Source of the DNA: Ahniella sp.
GTDB taxonomy: Bacteria; Pseudomonadota; Gammaproteobacteria; Xanthomonadales; Ahniellaceae
DNA length: 64,000 nucleotides
Direction of reading: 5' to 3'
Assembly: GCA_016712105.1 (NCBI GenBank)
Contig: JADJRU010000051.1
Span: forward strand, 327,025-391,024
Below, one piece after another: positions 25,933 to 35,170 of the stretch. The position numbers were made by a program, and so were the translations under genes. Under the pieces are notes generated by a model. It was not told the origin of the DNA and searched no databases. It saw only the letters and a program-made list of their open reading frames with translations. Position 1 is the first letter of the stretch. The number at the start of each line of letters is the position of its first letter.

Positions 25933-28900
25933 CTATCCAGCGATCGCCGCCAACTGCGGAAACAAATCGCCGGAGATGGGCTCGGTCAGTTCCCACTTAA
26001 TTGCCATTGGGCGCTCGCCCTCGTGCGAAACGTACTTGGCCGGACCAAGGAACCACGAGGCTCGGCTGTCTGGCGAGATTCGGACGAAGAGGAAGATCGA
26101 GGACCCAAGAGCTTCGTGGTTCTGATAACGAAGTCCGGCCTGACTGTCTGCTTTTGTTCGTGATTGGCTTTCCCAATGGATCAAGCTTCGATTGATCGCA
26201 TAGTCGCGATAGCGAGTAGTGGGTGAGAAGCGATTGCCGCTTTTGTCCAGTGTAAAGGCAAGCAGGTCACAAGCTTGATCGGGCATCCAAAGCACGCCGG
26301 ATTGCCAAAGTGGTATTGCGAGTCTGTGCCCATCCGAAAACGCGGCGAGCACTTCATTGCGCGTGTATCGAGCGTGGATGTTCAGCGGGACATCGTCATG
26401 TGTGGAGAGTGCTACTGCAACATGTTGGATTCGAGTTTCCAGTGCCTCCATCAGTTCGCCGAGTTCAGCGCGCACCTGTGGGTGTTGCCACAACAATGCG
26501 GCGCCTTCTTGAAGCGTCTGACCGGGTTTTGGAACCTGATCGAGCAACGACACGATCAGCATGTGGAGCAGTCTGCGAGCGCGAAGTCCAAGAGCCTTGG
26601 TGTCGGGCGGCGAATCCTGTCGAACCCATTCAGAATATTGTCGAATTCGCTCCAAGTCGTCGATATGCGTCAACCGACATAGGGCGCGCCTGAGTGTCAG
26701 TTCCTCCGGGCCGGGAGGGAGTGTGGGCAGGTTGCACCGATCCAAAAGATCAGACCAAGAGTGGCGATCGGTATAGAGTTCGTCCACCGTCATGCCAGTC
26801 TCGGCAAGGAACTTTGTCAGTGTCAGCCGTCCGTAGGTCGCTGCGACCTGTTGAGCGACTGCCTCGATTTCCCGGGCTTTGGCTGTAACGGTTCTGGGCA
26901 GACTATCCTTGATGCTCCGGAGCACGCGATCCGTTGCCACGGAATCCAATTGCATGTGGAAACCGCTGGGGAGGAACGGAAAACCCTCGGCAACTTGTCG
27001 CTCAAGCCCTTTGCGCGTCCCACCCAAAATGGCTCCCAATCGACGGTGAAACTGGAATTCCCGGCGGTGCTGTGAAACGAAGTCCAAAACCGTGCACACT
27101 GATTTATTCGTGTGTCGACGGAGGCCGCGTCCCAATTGTTGAATGGCGAGCGTTGCACTGTCCGTCGGGCGGAGCATCAGAAGCGTGTCGATCTGAGGAA
27201 CATCGACGCCCTCATTGAACAGGTCGACCGCAAAGATGATCCGCAGCAAACCGGCCTTGAGCATTCCGAGCGCGTCGTCTCGCTCATTCGTGCTGGAGTT
27301 GCTGCTGATTGCCGCAGCGGGAAAGCCGGCATCATTGAAGTGTCGGGCCATAAAGTGCGCATGCTTGATCGAAACACAGAATCCCAGAGCGCAGAAAGTC
27401 GCTGCGTTCGGAACATGCTTTCGGACTTGGGCAATGACGTGGCGCGCCAGGACGTCGTTACCGGTCAATACCCCGTTGTCGAGCTCTGCGACGCTGTAGC
27501 CGGTCCCGCGACTCCATGTGACATTTCGCAAGTCGGTTTCATCGCTGATTCCGAAGTACGCGAATGGGCATAGGCGGTGTTGATCGATGGCGTCCCAAAG
27601 TCTCAGTTCAGCGCTGATTCGACCTTCGAAAAGGCGAGTCACTGAACGTCCGTCACTTCGTTCTGGCGTAGCCGTCAGGCCCAAAAGTTCGATTGGTCGC
27701 AAGTGGTCCAGCAGGCGAGCATAGGTGTCCGATTCCGCATGGTGAAATTCGTCGATGACCACCACGTCAAAGTGATCTGCGGCCAGATGATTCAGCGCCT
27801 GGGCGCTCAATGTCTGGATCGATGCAAAGACATGATCGAAGCGATTCGGCATTCTCCCTTCGAACCAACACTCGCCGAATGCGGGGTCTGCCAAAGCATG
27901 CCCGTAGGTCAAACGAGCCTGGTTCAGGATTTCCTTGCGATGTGCGACGAACAAGAGTCGCGACCGCGGTAACCGCTGGCGCAGTCGGCAATAGTCGACT
28001 GCGGCCATGACGGTTTTCCCGGTTCCCGTCGCCGACACGAGCAGATTTCGATGGTTCCCCTGGACTCTAGATATCTCGATTTGTTCGAGCAGTCTCGCCT
28101 GAAAGGGCTCAAGACGGATCTGGATTGGGCTCAGCAGGAAATGGGGGCCAAGTCGTTCCGGTTGTGACAATGCTGAAAACTCGGACTCATCAAACGGACG
28201 GAAGTCGTCGTTTGACCAGTAGCTGTCGAAGACAGCATTGAACTTGTCGACCACATCCGGATTCCGTGCGCCAGAAACCCGGACATTCCATTCCATTCCG
28301 GTGACCTGCGCCGAATGCGTAAGGTTGGACGATCCGATGAACGCGGTTGAGTAGCCGCTGGCCCGGTGGAACAGCCATGCTTTGGCATGAAGGCGGGTGC
28401 CGGTAGTGTCGTATGAAACGCGAACCTCAGCACCAAGCTTCTGCAGGTCGACCAGCGCTTCCAACTCCGTGGAATTGGTGTACGTGGTTGTCAGGACGCG
28501 GATTCGCCGACCGGCTTCGACGTGCCTTTGCAGAAGATCGATGTTGGGCCGAATTCCGCTTCGCCGGACAAAAGCCATCAGGATGTCGATACGGTCTGAT
28601 GAAGGAATCTCGGTTCTGATCTGATGTCCGATCCGGGGTTCACCAGGAGCGTTCGTCAGCAGTGTCGTATCGAGCAGGGGAGTGGCCGGCAGTCCCATGT
28701 CTTCAGGCATGCCATTGGGCATCCGGGCGCTGATCGCCCGTAGAACATCACCCTCACCGAAAATGCGATCACCCTCACCAATGCCGGAATCGGTTTCCTC
28801 CTCCAGCAGCGCGATCACACGCCGCGCCAACTGAATCCCGATTTGTCGCTTCTTCTTTCCGTCAACATCTCCGATCGCCTGCTTGACCAGTCGCGACAGA

Positions 28901-29040
28901 TGGAGTGCGATGCGATCAGCCGCTTCATCGTCTGTGAGCGGCGTCTGCTGTTTGACCAAGCGGACGTCACCCCGCCGAAGTTCAGACTCCAGCGCGGCTG
29001 TGATGAGTTGTTCGTAAAGTCCGCGATGCAGCGAGCCCAT
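25933..29040 (-). CDS. PLD-nuclease / SF2 helicase / DUF3427 protein, possible antiviral effector
   Basis: This intact 1,035-residue protein has a PLD-like half with one HKD motif: HAKAWLF at residues 218-224 and GSSNLT at 236-241. An SF2 helicase core follows: Walker A SATGTGKT (336-343), DEFHHAES (430-437), motif III LTATPERSDG and motif VI QLGRGLRRHTNKSV. A DUF3427-like C-terminal region has TRNEVLAAFSDG and WQSGVLWMPD. With only one HKD half-site, a dimer would be needed for a complete PLD nuclease. Proteins of this layout are usually found in accessory regions, and nuclease-helicase fusions act in several phage-defence systems; such a role is inference. It is flanked by two damaged DUF2058 copies. 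No partner gene is adjacent. Confidence 0.85.
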   Translation of the reverse strand: MGSLHRGLYEQLITAALESELRRGDVRLVKQQTPLTDDEAADRIALHLSRLVKQAIGDVDGKKKRQIGIQLARRVIALLEEETDSGIGEGDRIFGEGDVLRAISARMPNGMPEDMGLPATPLLDTTLLTNAPGEPRIGHQIRTEIPSSDRIDILMAFVRRSGIRPNIDLLQRHVEAGRRIRVLTTTYTNSTELEALVDLQKLGAEVRVSYDTTGTRLHAKAWLFHRASGYSTAFIGSSNLTHSAQVTGMEWNVRVSGARNPDVVDKFNAVFDSYWSNDDFRPFDESEFSALSQPERLGPHFLLSPIQIRLEPFQARLLEQIEISRVQGNHRNLLVSATGTGKTVMAAVDYCRLRQRLPRSRLLFVAHRKEILNQARLTYGHALADPAFGECWFEGRMPNRFDHVFASIQTLSAQALNHLAADHFDVVVIDEFHHAESDTYARLLDHLRPIELLGLTATPERSDGRSVTRLFEGRISAELRLWDAIDQHRLCPFAYFGISDETDLRNVTWSRGTGYSVAELDNGVLTGNDVLARHVIAQVRKHVPNAATFCALGFCVSIKHAHFMARHFNDAGFPAAAISSNSSTNERDDALGMLKAGLLRIIFAVDLFNEGVDVPQIDTLLMLRPTDSATLAIQQLGRGLRRHTNKSVCTVLDFVSQHRREFQFHRRLGAILGGTRKGLERQVAEGFPFLPSGFHMQLDSVATDRVLRSIKDSLPRTVTAKAREIEAVAQQVAATYGRLTLTKFLAETGMTVDELYTDRHSWSDLLDRCNLPTLPPGPEELTLRRALCRLTHIDDLERIRQYSEWVRQDSPPDTKALGLRARRLLHMLIVSLLDQVPKPGQTLQEGAALLWQHPQVRAELGELMEALETRIQHVAVALSTHDDVPLNIHARYTRNEVLAAFSDGHRLAIPLWQSGVLWMPDQACDLLAFTLDKSGNRFSPTTRYRDYAINRSLIHWESQSRTKADSQAGLRYQNHEALGSSIFLFVRISPDSRASWFLGPAKYVSHEGERPMAIKWELTEPISGDLFPQLAAIAG

Positions 29041-29299
29041 GACACCAGGTTATCACCGGATGGCTCCAATGATTGCGGGGTCCGACCTAACTGGGCATGG
29101 CGGCAATTTCAGACAGAAAGGTGACGTGAAGCAAGTAAGTCGGTCAGCGCCTTCGCGTGAAGGTTCGATTGTGGTGGCGGTCCCAGCCACCAACCGGGGT
29201 TACTTGGTCTGAATGACGCCAAGTCCGACCCGCTGCACAAAAAACTGCCACATTACCCGTCAGAGTGTCCAGCCCATTCGGCTGCGTCCCGGAGGTCCA

Positions 29300-30931
29300 A
29301 TGAACCGACTTTGTCTTGCTGTTGCCGTCTGGTTCCTGCCTTGGGTTGTCGCCCCGGTTTACGCTGGAGAGATTCAGGGGACGGTCCGCATTGAGGGTAC
29401 TGCGACCGGCATCGGGGGCGCGACGATGTTGGCGGCTAGTCTGAGCGCTCCCGGCAATCAGTTCTTTGCGCAGAGTGAGTCGGACGGAACCTATTCGGTC
29501 ACGGTGCCGGACGGGACTTACGCAGTCGTGGCGACACGCGCCGGGTTTTCCAGCGAGCTTTATCTGGAGCAGCCCTGTTGTGAGCCGGCGGGGACGCCGA
29601 CACCGGTTGTCGTCGGCAGTGGCGCCACGGTTTCGGGCATCGATTTCACGTTGACTCAAGGGGCGCAGATCCAGGGGCGCGTGGTGCGCTTGAGTGATGC
29701 TTCGGCCCTGAGTGGCATCGTGGTGCGCGCGCTGGTTGCAGGGACATCGACGGTGGCGGCAACAACCAGCACCGACGCGCTGGGCGATTACACCTTGGTC
29801 GTGTCGGCCGGCAGTTATGACATCGAGGCGCTCGGGGCAGGAACCTTTGGTGACGAGTTGTTCCCTGCACGGCAATGCTGGAACGGTTTCTGCCGGGGTA
29901 CCGTCGTGTCGCAGACGATCGTCGGCAGCGAGATTCGCACCGGCATCGATTTCTCGCTGGCACCGCCGGCGCGAATCAGTGTTCCGGTCCGGGATGCCGG
30001 GACGACGCTGTTGATCGAGGGTCGCGTGCTGTACTGGTTCGACGATGCGCTTTCCGACGCAGCCCGTGAACAGGCGACCGCGTCCGGGGTTGCCACCCTG
30101 GAGTTGCCGGGTGCGGGATCGGTCCGGCTAGCCGCTGCGTCACTGCAATGTGGACCTGCAGCGGATACCGAGTGTTTGACCGAGTTGTTTCCGGATTTTC
30201 CTTGTGCACTCGGGGCGTGTGATCCCGCGACAGGTTCGGCGATCGTGTTCACGAAGGGGCAAGTTGTTACTGGTCCGGGAATCACTCTGGCTGCTGGCGG
30301 ATCGATCGGGGGCCTCGTGTCATCTGCCGGGTTACCCGTTGCCGGCGCCAGTGTGCGGCTGTTTGCCGCCGATGTCGTCGATTTCTCCGCGGCGCCACGA
30401 GTCACCGCGATGACTGACGTCACCGGTGCCTATCGAATCGGTGGTCTGAATGCAGCACCCGCTCTGGTTCTTGCCCAGGCGAACGACTTCGTACCCATGC
30501 TTTTTGATGCCGTGCCTTGCCCGCTTTCGCAGTGTGCTCCGGCGAGCGGCAACCTGATCTCGGTGCAACCCGGAATACCTTCGCAAAACATCAGCTTCGC
30601 GCTGCAAGGTGCTGGTGCGCTATCGGGCCGTGTCGTCGATGCCGGACGCAACGAACCTCTGGGTGGCGCGACCGTTCACGTGCACACCGTGACCGGAGCC
30701 GAGATTGGGTCAACCACATCACAGCCCGACGGAACCTGGCGTTTGGCGGACTTGCCTGCTGCCGCCTATTTCGTTCGGTTCTCGCATCCTCAATTCAGCG
30801 GTGTCGTGTTCAATGGTCTGCCCTGCGTGAACAACAACTGCGATGTGACTTTCGGTACCGATGTCGTCGTGACGGTAGGCGCGGAGACGCCAGACATCGA
30901 TGCAGCGATGGCACGAGTTGATGGGGGGTGA
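29300..30931 (+). CDS. Secreted repeat protein with carboxypeptidase-regulatory-like domains (5' part of a split gene)
   Basis: From the ATG at 29,300 (GGAGG ribosome site 5 bases upstream) this is 543 residues with a signal peptide (LCLAVAVWFLPWVVAPVYA). It consists of about five CarboxypepD_reg-like beta domains, each with a G-x-V...DG-x-Y-x-(V/L) core. Each domain ends in a loop with two cysteines, for example PARQCWNGFCRG, PDFPCALGACDPATG, VPCPLSQCAPASG and LPCVNNNCDVTFG. These are probably disulfide-closed loops in a surface protein. The frame ends in a G6 run at 30,923-30,928; with one G fewer it continues directly into the zinc-protease domain that follows, so the two are probably one gene. 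Confidence 0.8.
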   Translation: MNRLCLAVAVWFLPWVVAPVYAGEIQGTVRIEGTATGIGGATMLAASLSAPGNQFFAQSESDGTYSVTVPDGTYAVVATRAGFSSELYLEQPCCEPAGTPTPVVVGSGATVSGIDFTLTQGAQIQGRVVRLSDASALSGIVVRALVAGTSTVAATTSTDALGDYTLVVSAGSYDIEALGAGTFGDELFPARQCWNGFCRGTVVSQTIVGSEIRTGIDFSLAPPARISVPVRDAGTTLLIEGRVLYWFDDALSDAAREQATASGVATLELPGAGSVRLAAASLQCGPAADTECLTELFPDFPCALGACDPATGSAIVFTKGQVVTGPGITLAAGGSIGGLVSSAGLPVAGASVRLFAADVVDFSAAPRVTAMTDVTGAYRIGGLNAAPALVLAQANDFVPMLFDAVPCPLSQCAPASGNLISVQPGIPSQNISFALQGAGALSGRVVDAGRNEPLGGATVHVHTVTGAEIGSTTSQPDGTWRLADLPAAAYFVRFSHPQFSGVVFNGLPCVNNNCDVTFGTDVVVTVGAETPDIDAAMARVDGG

Positions 30932-31700
30932 TGGCAACTTCCGGCTGGTGTACTTGAACAACTGTCAGACCGGCAATTGCACCTTCACTCGAGGCACCGG
31001 TAACGACAATTCGTCGAGCAACCATTCGTCATTGATTTCGGGAACGCGGACCGTGGCTGCCTTTTCCGGAAGCGAGGTGACCTGGCAGGCAGCCGTGGCC
31101 TGCATTCGGGATGTCCTGGGGCCTTACCGGCTGACGGTCACGACGACCGATCCAGGACTCACGCCGCACCATGAGGCAGTGATCGCCGGACTGCCGTCAC
31201 AGATCGGCATGGGGTCTGGCGTTTCAGGCGTATCGCCATTCTCGTGTGGCGAAATTCCGCGAACGATCACGTTCACGTTCGGCAATCTGTTTCCGGAGGA
31301 CGTGCTGGAGTTGTGCTGGACCGCAACCCATGAAATTGCCCACAGCTTCGGTCTGGAACACGAGATGTACTGTCCGGACAGCATGACCTACCAGCCCGAT
31401 TGTGGCTTCAAGCGATATACCGATGTTCTGGCAGACGTGGGTACGGCTGGGCAATGCCTGCCAGCCAACGAATGCCAATGCGGGCGCTCGCAGCAGAACG
31501 CCCATCAGATGATGTTGGGCGCCGTTGGTACGAACCCTCAGGTATTTGGCGATGGGTTCGAATCGGCGACGGCCGGGAAACTCAATTGGCGCGAAGTGCT
31601 GAAGACACGCGACGCCAATCGTCGGTTCGAGGGGCGTTGCGGCACTACCGATCGCCCAGTTGACCGAAGTTTGTCCGGCTGGCTGGAACTGCCTCGCTAG
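30932..31700 (+). CDS. Zincin metalloprotease-like domain (3' part of the split gene)
   Basis: The frame here encodes GDGNFRLVYLNNCQTG and later WTATHEIAHSFGLEHEMYC, a metzincin-type HExxHxxGxxH zinc site (three His, catalytic Glu), plus six or more Cys (CPDSMTYQPDC, CQCGRS). No signal peptide is present, which supports a fusion to the upstream repeat protein through one surplus G. The end shows NPQVFGDGFES, the same GFE tail as two other secreted proteins here. The frame then runs on for about 45 residues of unlikely text, so another base error near 31,565 is suspected (the alternative frame reads GFESGDGRET). Predicted secreted protease, substrate unknown. Confidence 0.7.
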
Positions 31701-31752
31701 CGCGATTCTGGTTGGGGTCGCGTGCGAAGCGATCTTGGCATTGGCGACCGCC

Positions 31753-32296
31753 ACGCGTAACGCATTGCAGGAACAGTTGTTGAAAGCAGAGCTCGCAAGA
31801 AGACCAGAATCGACCAGGTCGCACGAGATCAAGCCAAGCAACGTAATGCCAAGACACCCATGGCTCCCGCAGCGGAGCAAGCGGATGTCGATCGGGTGAG
31901 GCCTGAACAGGCCGAACGCGACCGGCGCTATCGGCTGAGCCCAACTTTCAGGCCAGACAACAGGAGCTTCGAGCGCAGGCGCGTCAGATCATCGACCAGA
32001 ATAAGATCAAGCTGGAGGGCGACATCGAGTATCGGTTTACCCATGATGGCGCCGTTCGCAGCATGCTCGTCAATGAGTCGCTAAGTCGTCAGCTTGCGCA
32101 GGGTCAACTGGTCATCGCCAGGCTCGATTCGGGTTACGCGCTGATCCCGCGGACAGCGGTCGATAAGGTTGATGCGCGTGAGCCGGCGATGATTGTTCTT
32201 GATCACGGCAAGCCAACTGGCGCACCTGCTCCGGATCCGGGCAGCGACGACGACTACTACAGCAAGTTTCAGGTGCCGGACGATCTGGTTTGGTAG
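31753..32296 (+). pseudogene. DUF2058 family protein, copy 2, start lost and frame-broken
   Basis: This stretch is a direct copy of the gene at 25,227, recognisable from the first codons (ACGCGTAACGCATTGCAG against ATGCGTAACCCATTGCAG) to the last (PDDLVW against PDDLIW). The start codon is ACG. Single-base changes break the frame in the first half (for example after ELARR, and around YRLSPTFRP). The second half from about 32,000 is clean: IEYRFTHDGAVRSMLVNESLSRQL and GYALIPRTAVDKV. Changes at codon level suggest this is a true second copy rather than a mis-assembled duplicate. Confidence 0.75.
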
Positions 32297-32545
32297 GCGA
32301 GGGCGACGCGTGATTCCGTCGTGCAGTAGCGACGGCCAATGCTGCAGATTGCTCGCGCCAGGAAGCTGTTATGGACGGCGCGTTGCTTCACGCCGATGCA
32401 CTTTGCATGTGCCTCGATACTCAAGCTAATCGAGATGCCTGCGATCGCGCGATTTGGGTCTTGAACCAAGCGGTCTTTGGCTGGGAGCAGTGTCGGCTTC
32501 GAGACGATCAGACACCACGTGGCTGATCGGTCTGTATCGGGCATC

Positions 32546-32576
32546 AAAAAGCCCGCCGATAGGCGGGCTTTTTTTG
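32546..32576 (-). terminator. Bidirectional terminator between DUF2058 copy 2 and the IPTL-like protein
   Basis: AAAAAGCCCGCC-GATA-GGCGGGCTTTTT is a 12-bp perfect stem with A and T tracts on both sides. It serves the minus-strand gene ending 33 bases away, and perhaps also plus-strand transcripts. The 32,297-32,545 stretch before it contains no recognisable gene. Confidence 0.9.
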
Positions 32577-32609
32577 TGCCGGGCCAAGTCAGGCCGCACA
32601 ATGCTTCAA

Positions 32610-33419
32610 TCAGGCCATACGACGCTGCACGAAGAATCCGCCGGCCAGTGTCAGCAAACCCACCAAGGCGACCAGGCCCCATGGATTGTTGGCAGGGACC
32701 GGCGTGTTCTCGGCGATACAGACGCCGTCCACTGCAAATGAGAACGCCAGGGGATTGCCGCCAATGACCGCTTCGGCAGCTGTCCAGGTTGCCACGCCAG
32801 CGCCGGGAGCGATGATGACGCCATTGTCGGTCGTGCCGGTGGCTCCATTCGATACGGCGAAGAAGTTATTGAAGCCTGCGGCATTGGCGGTCGCATTGGT
32901 GCCGTAGGCGGAAAGCCAGTACGTCGTTCCGCCGGTCAGGATCATGTTCGTCGGAGCGAACGTCACTTCCGATACGGAGGTGCCCGCGCCGAATGCACCG
33001 AACAATGTGGAATCCGACTGCTGGACTGTGAAGATTGGGGTGATCGCCCCTGCTGGCGTCGGTGCCGTGCCGGCGCCGTTGTCGTTATAGATGTCGACGG
33101 CGAACGGTTGCACTGCGGCATCCGACTGCACGCCATGGATTCGGATCTGCGTGATCTGGAACTGGTTCGTGGCGCAGCCTTGTGCCGGGAGCTGGAAGTC
33201 GTCGGCAGTTCGTGCGGTCAATGTACCGCTGCTGTCCTGGGATGCCAGTGATGTGGAGCCGTTGGACTGCTCGTTGTCATACAGACCACCCGGCGGCACA
33301 TATTGGCCACCAGCAGGAATTCCGCGCGTGTCCAGGGCGGAAGAGAAGAGGGTATTGGCATTGGCGATGGGCGAGAGACCCACGGCCAGAATGGAAACGA
33401 GCAAGGTGGAGTGCTTCAC
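32610..33419 (-). CDS. Secreted beta-rich protein with an IPTL/PEP-CTERM-like C-terminal anchor
   Basis: This protein of 269 residues starts at GTG (33,419), because AAGGA lies 7 bases before it and a signal peptide follows directly (KHSTLLVSILAVGLSPIANA). The mature part is Thr/Ala/Gly-rich and beta-rich (DDFQLPAQGC, GGTTYWLSAYG, WTAAEAVIGGNPLAFSFAVDG). It closes with PVPANNPWGL, one hydrophobic helix (VALVGLLTLAGGFFV) and QRRMA. The motif-helix-arginine layout with PWGL matches IPTL-CTERM/PEP-CTERM type sorting tails. It is probably anchored briefly in the inner membrane and then processed and moved outwards. No processing enzyme is adjacent; the sortase at 40.1 kb recognises a different motif. 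Confidence 0.8.
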   Translation of the reverse strand: MKHSTLLVSILAVGLSPIANANTLFSSALDTRGIPAGGQYVPPGGLYDNEQSNGSTSLASQDSSGTLTARTADDFQLPAQGCATNQFQITQIRIHGVQSDAAVQPFAVDIYNDNGAGTAPTPAGAITPIFTVQQSDSTLFGAFGAGTSVSEVTFAPTNMILTGGTTYWLSAYGTNATANAAGFNNFFAVSNGATGTTDNGVIIAPGAGVATWTAAEAVIGGNPLAFSFAVDGVCIAENTPVPANNPWGLVALVGLLTLAGGFFVQRRMA

Positions 33420-33574
33420 GGAGTGGTCCTTGGTGGATGGGCGGTATGGATCTCGCGGCGCGAGTCTACGCGATTCAGATGCCGGATTCCGTGCGGCAAC
33501 CTCAAGAACTTGATTCCGGTCTGATATTCCGGCAATTGTCTCGACACTTTCTCTCATATCGAGTCCATCGATCC

Positions 33575-33817
33575 ATGACCATCATCCTCACAGACTTTGC
33601 ACGGCAGCGCCTGTTTCCCCGAGAACCAAGGCGCAACACGATCCAGGATTGTTCACCCGAGGCGTTCGAGCGCTACCTGAATGACCATGAGCCGATGAAG
33701 GTGCTGGATGGTTATGCCCCCTTCTGCAAGTTGCATGTGCACCGGAACTGGACATCGACACGGTGTCTGACAGCGACCATCACCGACGGGAACCGCCACT
33801 TGCTGCGGTGGGGATGA
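33575..33817 (+). pseudogene. DUF3228 family protein, C-terminally truncated
   Basis: The 80 residues from the ATG at 33,575 match the start of DUF3228 proteins: TDFARQRLFPREPRRNTIQD, EAFERYLND, VLDGYAPFCKLHVHRNWTST and ITDGNRHLLR. Family members are about 190 residues long. Here the text stops at LLRWG* and the remaining half is missing from the following DNA. Only a remnant is present, by true deletion or by assembly loss. Function of the family is unknown. Confidence 0.75.
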
Positions 33818-33901
33818 CCGGACGGCACCCCAACTTCTGCCATGTGCAGAGTGGCCTGCAAGGCTGGCAATGTATTCCCTCCAATCGATACAGGGGTTTC
33901 C

Positions 33902-35050
33902 ATGAACACGTCCCGTCGTGATTTGCTCAAGCTGGGTTCGCTGGCGGCCGCCAGCACGATGTTGCCGTCGCAGACCTTTGCCTCGAACTTGATGGCAAGT
34001 GTTCCGAAAGCGACCAAGCCCCTGCGGATCCTGATACTCGGCGGCACCGGGTTCACCGGGCCATTCCAGGTCAATTACGCATTGGCGCGTGGGCACAAGG
34101 TCACGCTGTTCAATCGCGGCAAACGACCTTCGCCGGAGTGGGCGGGTGATGTCGAGCAGTTGCTTGGTGACCGCAATACCGGCGACTTGAAATCACTGGA
34201 AGGTCGCGAGTGGGATGTCTGTATCGACAACCCGACCAGCCTGCCGTTCTGGGTGCGGGATGCCGGCAAGGTGCTCGCTGGCAAGGTCGGGCACTACCTG
34301 TTCATTTCAACGATTTCGGTGTACGCCGACGGCGCAAAAGCCGACATGAACGAAGCTGCCGCGGTCGCCGCCTACAAGGGCAAGGACGCAATGGCCGAAA
34401 CGCAGGAATCGCTGCGAGCCGATATCGAAAATCTGTACGGTCCGCTGAAGGCGCTCAGCGAAGCCGAAGCGCACAAGCAGTTCGGTGAACGCGTGACGAT
34501 TGTCCGGCCCGGCTTCATTGTTGGCCCGCGCGATGAAACGGATCGATTCACTTATTGGCCAAAGCGCATCACGGAAGGCGGCGAGGTCCTGGTGCCGGGG
34601 GATGGTCTCGATCCCTTGCAGATCATCGATGGCCGTGATCTGGGCGAATGGATGATTCGACTCGCCGAGGCGGGCACTTTGGGAACCTTCAACGCCTGTG
34701 GTCCGGACTACGCCTTGTCCACCGACGCCATGGTGCATGGTTGCCATGCGGTCACCGGCGGGCCGATCCAATTCACGCACGTTCCAGCCGAATTTGTCGC
34801 CGAAAAGGAGGCTGATTTGCCGATCTGGGTGCCACGCGAGGGGACGCCATATTCGGGTTACGGTTCGGTGAGCAATCAACGCGCGATCGCGGCAGGGCTG
34901 ACGTTCCGGCCGCTGGCGACGACGGTATCCGATCTGTTGACGTGGTACCGCGCGTTGCCGGCTGAACGGCAAGCCGAAGTGCGCGCAGGCATGACGCGAG
35001 AAAAGGAAGTCGAAGTGCTCAAAGCCTGGAAAGCGAAGCAGGCCGGTTGA
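33902..35050 (+). CDS. Tat-exported NAD-dependent epimerase/dehydratase-like protein
   Basis: This 382-residue protein has an N-terminal twin-arginine signal (NTSRRDLLKLGSLAAASTML). A Rossmann-fold SDR domain follows with LGGTGFTGPF (NAD binding) and ISTISVYAD (Ser and Tyr region), as in extended SDR proteins. GWALs in this subfamily resemble isoflavone-reductase/epimerase proteins of unknown substrate. Export of a cofactor-binding protein through Tat after folding is consistent. There is no operon partner; the truncated DUF3228 lies upstream and the RIO kinase 120 bases downstream. Confidence 0.8.
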   Translation: MNTSRRDLLKLGSLAAASTMLPSQTFASNLMASVPKATKPLRILILGGTGFTGPFQVNYALARGHKVTLFNRGKRPSPEWAGDVEQLLGDRNTGDLKSLEGREWDVCIDNPTSLPFWVRDAGKVLAGKVGHYLFISTISVYADGAKADMNEAAAVAAYKGKDAMAETQESLRADIENLYGPLKALSEAEAHKQFGERVTIVRPGFIVGPRDETDRFTYWPKRITEGGEVLVPGDGLDPLQIIDGRDLGEWMIRLAEAGTLGTFNACGPDYALSTDAMVHGCHAVTGGPIQFTHVPAEFVAEKEADLPIWVPREGTPYSGYGSVSNQRAIAAGLTFRPLATTVSDLLTWYRALPAERQAEVRAGMTREKEVEVLKAWKAKQAG

Positions 35051-35170
35051 CGAAGCAGCAGATGAATCAACAGGGTCTTGCACTGGGCTGCGCGACGGCT
35101 TGAGCGCCGGTTTCTGCCAGAATGGCAACCCGGTTCGCGATTTCCGTCGCGACGATCCTTACAGGGTTCC

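Noticed and set aside
29150..29210. tRNA-like end (GGTTCGATT ... CCACCA)
   Set aside because: The T-arm stem does not pair and no acceptor or anticodon arm could be built upstream.
25227..32296. Transposon flanked by DUF2058 copies
   Set aside because: No transposase, terminal inverted repeats or target-site duplication were seen; only the copied gene supports an insertion.
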